A DNA stretch of 8,084 nt from an uncultured Prevotella sp. GTDB lineage: Bacteria; Bacteroidota; Bacteroidia; Bacteroidales; Bacteroidaceae. How positions within the stretch are numbered: position 1 is the stretch's first letter; each line of letters opens with the position of its first letter. Below are positions 5,141-8,084 of this stretch, piece after piece. The position numbers and the translations under genes are program-made. The stretch is taken from positions 1 to 8,084 of the forward strand of contig CALCHM010000104.1 in the NCBI GenBank assembly GCA_937901345.1, given 5' to 3'. The notes beneath the pieces were generated by a model that was given only the letters and a program-made list of their open reading frames with translations, made no database searches and was not told the DNA's origin.

Positions 5141-6136
5141 TTAGTTCTTCTTCGCAGAAATCTTTAAAATATAATTATCTCCATCAATGTTTACTTTAGG
5201 ATGATAATAAGTTAATTTTCCTTTAGAGTCAATTTTGATGGTTGCTGAAGAATTACCTTGCAAGGTAAGAGTATAAGAATTCTGTTTTTCTTTCTTAATG
5301 GAGTAGCTACTTACCGAATTAAAGAATGGAGTCCCACCTTCAATCACGTTTACTTGAACATTGTTATTGTCAATGCGAGTAATTTCTATTTCTATGTTCT
5401 CATAACTTTCAATAAATTTGTTTCCGTGATGTAGTGTTCCTTCTCCTTGATAAGTTCCAGAAACCATTTTCCCAAAATTGTTCAAACTCCGTTTAGATTT
5501 TGAACTTTCAGGAACTGTTTTTATTGTTCTTGATGATGTGCTTTGAGAATCAACTAAGGGAATAACTTCCTTTTCTGGTTTAGTACGACTTTTTATATGA
5601 CCATTATCTTCGATAGGGATAAATGATAAATCATCATTAGTTGAGTGATTTTTTGAATAAGCAAATCTATATGCTTGTTGTATTTGACTCATTCGAGCTC
5701 CTCCAATTCCTATCATTCCAGCTCCGAGTAACGTTGGTGCACATCCAATTAAAAAAAGATCTGACCCAAGTTCATCGTCCCCTCCACAATATGCGCCTAA
5801 TCCGCCAACCATAATCCCCATCCCAGTCGTCGCTAAACCGAATCCAGTATAATAACTAGTTCTACTACCCCAATAATTTTTAGTCTTATAGTCTAAAGCA
5901 AATGGAATAAATTTATCGTGTGCTTTATTATACGTTAAGAGTAAACCATAATATCCGTCACTTGGAAATTTAATTTTAGTTTTTCCTGTATGGTCGATTG
6001 TTGCTAATTTTGTTTTGTCTAAGGTGTAAATATCTGTACCAGGTGTCCCTGAAATTGTTACTGTTTGCGAAGTTGTACATGAAGATAAAAATGCTAACAT
6101 GCCAACTACAAATAATAGTTTGAAATATGTTTTCAT
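5141..6136 (-). CDS. Putative lipoprotein, unknown function (distal gene of pair)
   Basis: The start at 6136 (MKTYFKLLFVVGMLAFLSSC) gives a lipoprotein signal peptide with lipobox LSSC and acylated Cys20; a longer frame upstream would overlap the neighbour gene and bury the signal. The mature protein has three parts. Residues 25-90 form a beta-rich domain with TVTISGTPGTDIY, GYYGLLL and FIPFALDYK, reminiscent of PEGA-like surface domains. Residues 95-150 are a glycine-rich hydrophobic stretch with three cysteines. A polar linker leads to a beta-rich C-terminal domain (225-331) starting GTYQGEGTL. From memory, proteins with the N-terminal 'GTPGT.IY ... PFALDYK' layout occur in Bacteroides/Prevotella without known function. 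The stop of the upstream lipoprotein gene lies 13 bp away, so the two are an operon. The gene is clearly more AT-rich than the genes to its left, hinting at a different origin. Confidence 0.75.
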   Translation of the reverse strand: MKTYFKLLFVVGMLAFLSSCTTSQTVTISGTPGTDIYTLDKTKLATIDHTGKTKIKFPSDGYYGLLLTYNKAHDKFIPFALDYKTKNYWGSRTSYYTGFGLATTGMGIMVGGLGAYCGGDDELGSDLFLIGCAPTLLGAGMIGIGGARMSQIQQAYRFAYSKNHSTNDDLSFIPIEDNGHIKSRTKPEKEVIPLVDSQSTSSRTIKTVPESSKSKRSLNNFGKMVSGTYQGEGTLHHGNKFIESYENIEIEITRIDNNNVQVNVIEGGTPFFNSVSSYSIKKEKQNSYTLTLQGNSSATIKIDSKGKLTYYHPKVNIDGDNYILKISAKKN

Positions 6137-6149
6137 AAAAATGTACTTT

Positions 6150-7028
6150 CTATTGATAATCGTATAACATTCCTTGAGTAACGTTGTTGTATCCAATTCT
6201 CATATTGTCGTCTAACCCCAAACTCCACCAGTATTCATTTAAAGCATCTGGTTTATTTGCATATACTGAGCGAACTGCTTCGTTAATTTTCCCTTCTTTT
6301 TTTATTGGAACAATAATCTTAGAATTAGCATAAAAATCGGTGACAATTTTTTCGTAGGTCTCTCCGCCGTCAATAGAGTAAGAGATGCAAACACTAAATC
6401 TGCAATAGGATTGTTCGTTTGTTAAGTTGGGACTAAAGTGTGAGGAGATTGAACTTGTCCCTTTTAATCCTATTCCTTGAATTTTAAATACTTTGGACAT
6501 TGCGCCATTACTGTTGGGAGATAGCGATACTTGTGGTAAATCTGCTATGTAAGTCGTATTTGTAGTAGAAACTCCAGAGGTGCCAGATCCACCCAAATTA
6601 ATGCCACCTGCAATTGTCCCTATAGTTCCTCCGATGCCAAAAGCACTCGCCACAGAACCTAAATTGATGGAACCTCCTGTCGTTTGGGACGCTAAATTCG
6701 TAGTAGATGTAGTACGAACTGTCGGGTCATAATAAGAGATGGATGTTCCATCAGAGTTCACAAAAAAAGATTTTGTCTGGTCGATTGTCATTATCTCTGA
6801 AGTGCGATTATAAACAATAGCAGTTAATTCCCCATTTTTTGTAATATAATAAGCAACGGCTATTTTTGCATCGTTTGGTATTGGATTCAACTTGCTAGGT
6901 TGTGCATGTTTGGTTCTTATTGACTGATAAGTAACACTATATGTGGTTAGTTTTTCACCAAGGCAAGACGTTAATATTAAACAGCTGGTTAAAAAAGCAC
7001 CAATTATTAATTTTGTTGATAGTTTCAT
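6150..7028 (-). CDS. Putative lipoprotein, unknown function (proximal gene of pair)
   Basis: The start at 7028 (MKLSTKLIIGAFLTSCLILT) removes eight residues of upstream frame and leaves a clean signal. Two consecutive lipoboxes are present, LTSC with Cys16 and LTSC with Cys22; the second fits the signal length better. The mature protein (to residue 292) has a beta-type domain with KIAVAYYITKNGELTAIVYN and EIMTIDQTKSFFVNSDGTSI (56-98). A glycine/serine/threonine-rich hydrophobic region follows (106-160, NLGSVASAFGIGGTIGTIAG), then a beta-rich C-terminal part ending EYWWSLGLDDN. I recall relatives in Bacteroides and Prevotella of unknown role. Both genes of this pair combine an N-terminal beta domain with a central glycine-rich segment, so the two products may act together at the outer membrane. 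Upstream lies a ~390-bp leader-like region containing the long hairpin at 7155-7361. Confidence 0.78.
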   Translation of the reverse strand: MKLSTKLIIGAFLTSCLILTSCLGEKLTTYSVTYQSIRTKHAQPSKLNPIPNDAKIAVAYYITKNGELTAIVYNRTSEIMTIDQTKSFFVNSDGTSISYYDPTVRTTSTTNLASQTTGGSINLGSVASAFGIGGTIGTIAGGINLGGSGTSGVSTTNTTYIADLPQVSLSPNSNGAMSKVFKIQGIGLKGTSSISSHFSPNLTNEQSYCRFSVCISYSIDGGETYEKIVTDFYANSKIIVPIKKEGKINEAVRSVYANKPDALNEYWWSLGLDDNMRIGYNNVTQGMLYDYQ

Positions 7029-7154
7029 GATGTATAAAAGTCGTAGTCTCATTTGTAAATTTGCCTATCTTGAATTTATGAGAGGAATAATAGGTATGTG
7101 GAATGAGACTTTATGTTATTATTGCTACTCAGTTGTTCCTAAACTCCTTGAGAC

Positions 7155-7361
7155 ATACGCACACAAAAAAGCGCGGAACTTTTAGTGTATTCTTCTATCC
7201 AAGGTGTTTGGCGTTACCTATCCGACAGAATAACTAAAAGCCCACGCCTATGCAGCGTGAGCATTTTCGCTATTACTCTTGTCGGATTCTTTAGTCGCCA
7301 AACTTTAGGATAGACAGAATAAAGCTAAAACGCTTTTCCAATATGTTTAAAGTGTGCGTAT
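7155..7361 (-). other. Long nested inverted repeat / rod-shaped hairpin (candidate structured RNA, leader element or MITE)
   Basis: Eight nested arm pairs are seen directly. ATACGCACAC 7155-7164 with GTGTGCGTAT 7352-7361. AAAAGCG 7167-7173 with CGCTTTT 7331-7337. TTTTAG 7180-7185 with CTAAAA 7325-7330. TATTCT 7188-7193 with AGAATA 7316-7321. CTATCC 7195-7200 with GGATAG 7308-7313. GTTTGGCG 7206-7213 with CGCCAAAC 7296-7303. ATCCGACA 7220-7227 with TGTCGGAT 7280-7287. CACGC 7243-7247 with GCGTG 7255-7259, around a 7-nt loop. That makes 56 paired positions in one unbranched rod with internal loops. The strand given is that of the downstream operon; the structure itself is two-sided. Alternatives are a foldback MITE (TA flanks both TIRs) or an invertible segment. 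Confidence 0.8.
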
Positions 7362-7372
7362 CAATTATACGC
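7356..7372 (-). promoter_or_regulatory. Alternative hairpin overlapping the outer arm of the long inverted repeat
   Basis: GCGTAT (7356-7361) can pair with ATACGC (7367-7372) around a 5-nt loop. The same 7356-7361 bases form part of the outer stem with 7155-7160, so the two pairings exclude each other, as in attenuators and riboswitches. On the minus strand a five-codon reading frame (MKHSV, 7382-7365) ends inside this hairpin. The regulatory meaning is speculative. Confidence 0.35.
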
Positions 7373-7428
7373 TATGTTTCATCGGCAAAATATGTGTGTT
7401 AGTTTGTTTATAATTGGGGTTGACCTCG

Positions 7429-7436
7429 CAAAAGTA
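7429..7436 (-). promoter_or_regulatory. Bacteroidetes-type -7 box pointing at the lipoprotein operon
   Basis: The minus strand reads TACTTTTG, a perfect match to the Bacteroidetes -7 consensus TAnnTTTG. No clear TTTG -33 element lies about 19 bp upstream; that stretch is only T-rich (minus strand of 7451-7457). Initiation would fall near 7422 and the transcript would run through the long hairpin to the ATG at 7028. An 8-mer with two free positions can occur by chance. Confidence 0.4.
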
Positions 7437-7473
7437 GTTAATTTTCTTGAAAAATTAGTAGAATAGTTGCAAT

Positions 7474-7744
7474 TTATCGGTGATTGGAATATACAGATTG
7501 ATGCCTTTTGGGAGGAGTTCTGGATGTAGCATGGTTCTCATAATTGGTTTTACTTAAAAGGAGGGTTTCATTACGCCATGCGTTGTGCCAACTGCATTTT
7601 GCGAGATTCTGGATTACTTGGAAATATGCCCTGGTTGCATGAAGGGGGGGGGAGATGGGATAATTTTGCCTTGCACGCAACTGTTGGTGCGCTAAAATGT
7701 TCTCTGATATTTACTAATTCGTGAATTAGTTAATTTCCGACTGT
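7474..7744. other. Non-coding spacer with a G9 run and an 18-bp near-palindrome
   Basis: No supported gene lies here. A 68-codon minus-strand frame has no recognisable feature and a composition unlike the neighbouring genes. Nine consecutive G occur at 7644-7652, a slippage-prone tract. ACTAATTC (7713-7720) and GAATTAGT (7723-7730) form a near-perfect palindrome with a 2-nt centre, the shape of an operator for a dimeric regulator. It lies just before the tandem array. Confidence 0.55.
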
Positions 7745-7990
7745 CAAAAAATGCCCGCACCTCAGTCGCCAGCATTTCTGAGTGCCAAAAAATGCTCGCA
7801 CCTCAGTCGCCAGCATTTCTGAGTGCCAAAAAATGCCCGCACCTCAGTCGCCCGCATTTCTGAGTGCTAAAAAAATGTCAGCGGGACCCCAGCGAGCATT
7901 TCTGAGTGCCAAAAAATGCCAGCGGGACCCCAGCGAGCATTTTTGAGTGCCAAAAAACGCCAGCGGGACTCCGGCGAGCATTTTTCAGAG
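7745..7990. repeat. Six tandem 41/42-bp units with a two-type variable segment
   Basis: CAAAAAATG-type unit starts fall at 7745, 7786, 7827, 7868, 7910 and 7951 (periods 41, 41, 41, 42, 41). A ~24-nt part running from GCATTTCTGAGTGCC into AAAAAATGC is conserved. Between copies lies a 17-nt segment of two types. Units 1-3 have CCGCACCTCAGTCGCCA or a one-base variant (variable segments at 7755, 7796 and 7837); units 4-6 have CAGCGGGACCCCAGCGA or near variants (at 7879, 7920 and 7961). AAATGC and GCATTT flank each variable segment and can pair. The period is not a multiple of three and stops occur, so it is not a coding repeat. Confidence 0.9.
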
Positions 7991-8084
7991 CCCTCCAAGT
8001 CGGGAGACCACCTTTTTGACCGTTTTTACCCCCGTCCCACATCGGGAGCGGACCTTTTCAGTCTGCGAGGTCGTGTCCCGAGTC
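7991..8084. repeat. Diverged continuation of the array, 42-bp period, cut by the window edge
   Basis: TCGGGAG recurs at 8000-8006 and 8042-8048, exactly 42 bp apart, each followed by a similar GACC/GGACC-TTTT stretch (ACCTTTTT 8009-8016 and ACCTTTT 8051-8057). The sequence differs from the six upstream units but keeps their period, so it is either an older block of the same array or a second repeat type of a composite element. No gene is visible before the window ends. Confidence 0.6.

Larger units (their letters stand above)
7029..7473. other. Leader-like non-coding region upstream of the lipoprotein operon
   Basis: These 445 bp contain no gene I would support. A plus-strand open frame (6943-7185) starts inside the lipoprotein gene and lacks protein features. 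The region holds the long nested inverted repeat (7155-7361), an overlapping alternative hairpin (7356-7372), and a minus-strand -7-like box (7429-7436). If that box is used, nearly all of this region becomes the 5' leader of the lipoprotein mRNA. Confidence 0.6.

Noticed and set aside
6943..7185. 80-aa plus-strand gene
   Set aside because: It begins antisense inside the lipoprotein signal sequence and ends in the long inverted repeat; no recognisable features.
7206..7303. Integron attC site from GTTTGGC...GCCAAAC
   Set aside because: attC ends read RYYYAAC...GTTRRRY; here the polarity is reversed, and no integrase or cassette structure is present.
7155..7361. Retron msr-msd or DGR template
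   Set aside because: Long hairpins occur in retron non-coding RNAs, but no reverse transcriptase gene is in the window and no template/variable repeat pair is seen.
7474..7680. 68-aa minus-strand gene
   Set aside because: No start context, no motif, and a low-complexity source including the G9 run; relatives were not recognised.
7745..7990. CRISPR array
   Set aside because: The conserved part (~24 nt) and the 17-nt intervening parts have the rough look of repeats and spacers, but the 'spacers' are only two types repeated three times each and are too short. No cas gene is present.

Overview
The window looks like a chromosomal segment of a Bacteroidales bacterium (Prevotella/Porphyromonas-like). 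The evidence is the gene families: an ECF sigma and membrane anti-sigma pair with an exported partner, a DUF3784 protein, the Bacteroidetes type of flavin reductase, and lipoproteins with LTSC/LSSC lipoboxes. Starts lack strong Shine-Dalgarno sites, and one TAnnTTTG-type -7 box is visible. The genus cannot be fixed from sequence reading alone.

Layout. 1-205 is the C-terminal end of a nitroreductase. 207-341 holds a short direct repeat and what looks like a decayed fragment of a phage-type KilA-N protein. 342-1047 is a compact IS200-like/RAYT unit: a 147-residue Y1 transposase between two mirror-image copies of a ~105-bp multi-hairpin repeat. 1102-2350 carries three rightward genes: a 62-aa membrane protein, a flavin-reductase-like FMN protein and a DUF3784 membrane protein. 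They end at a 22-bp-stem terminator. 2522-4744 is a tight overlapping operon of an exported helical-repeat protein, an ECF sigma factor and a single-pass anti-sigma-like protein, closed by a second terminator. I infer that the three form one envelope-signalling module.

From about 4790 the character changes. A 350-bp non-coding stretch is rich in palindromes and short repeats. It is followed by a leftward two-gene operon of visibly AT-rich lipoprotein genes (7028-5141) whose function I do not know. Its upstream region holds a 207-bp nested inverted repeat (7155-7361) that folds, on paper, into one long rod-shaped hairpin. A promoter-like -7 box lies on the far side of this repeat and points towards the lipoproteins. 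From 7745 to about 7990 there are six tandem 41/42-bp units with phased A-tracts and an abrupt switch in their variable segment. A diverged 42-bp-periodic sequence then runs off the right edge.

The best candidates for something undescribed are the long nested hairpin in the lipoprotein leader, the 41-bp array with its two variable-segment types, and the sigma operon's exported protein, whose middle part resembles the soluble C-terminal part of DUF2723 proteins. No CRISPR array, tRNA, rRNA or complete phage gene was seen.
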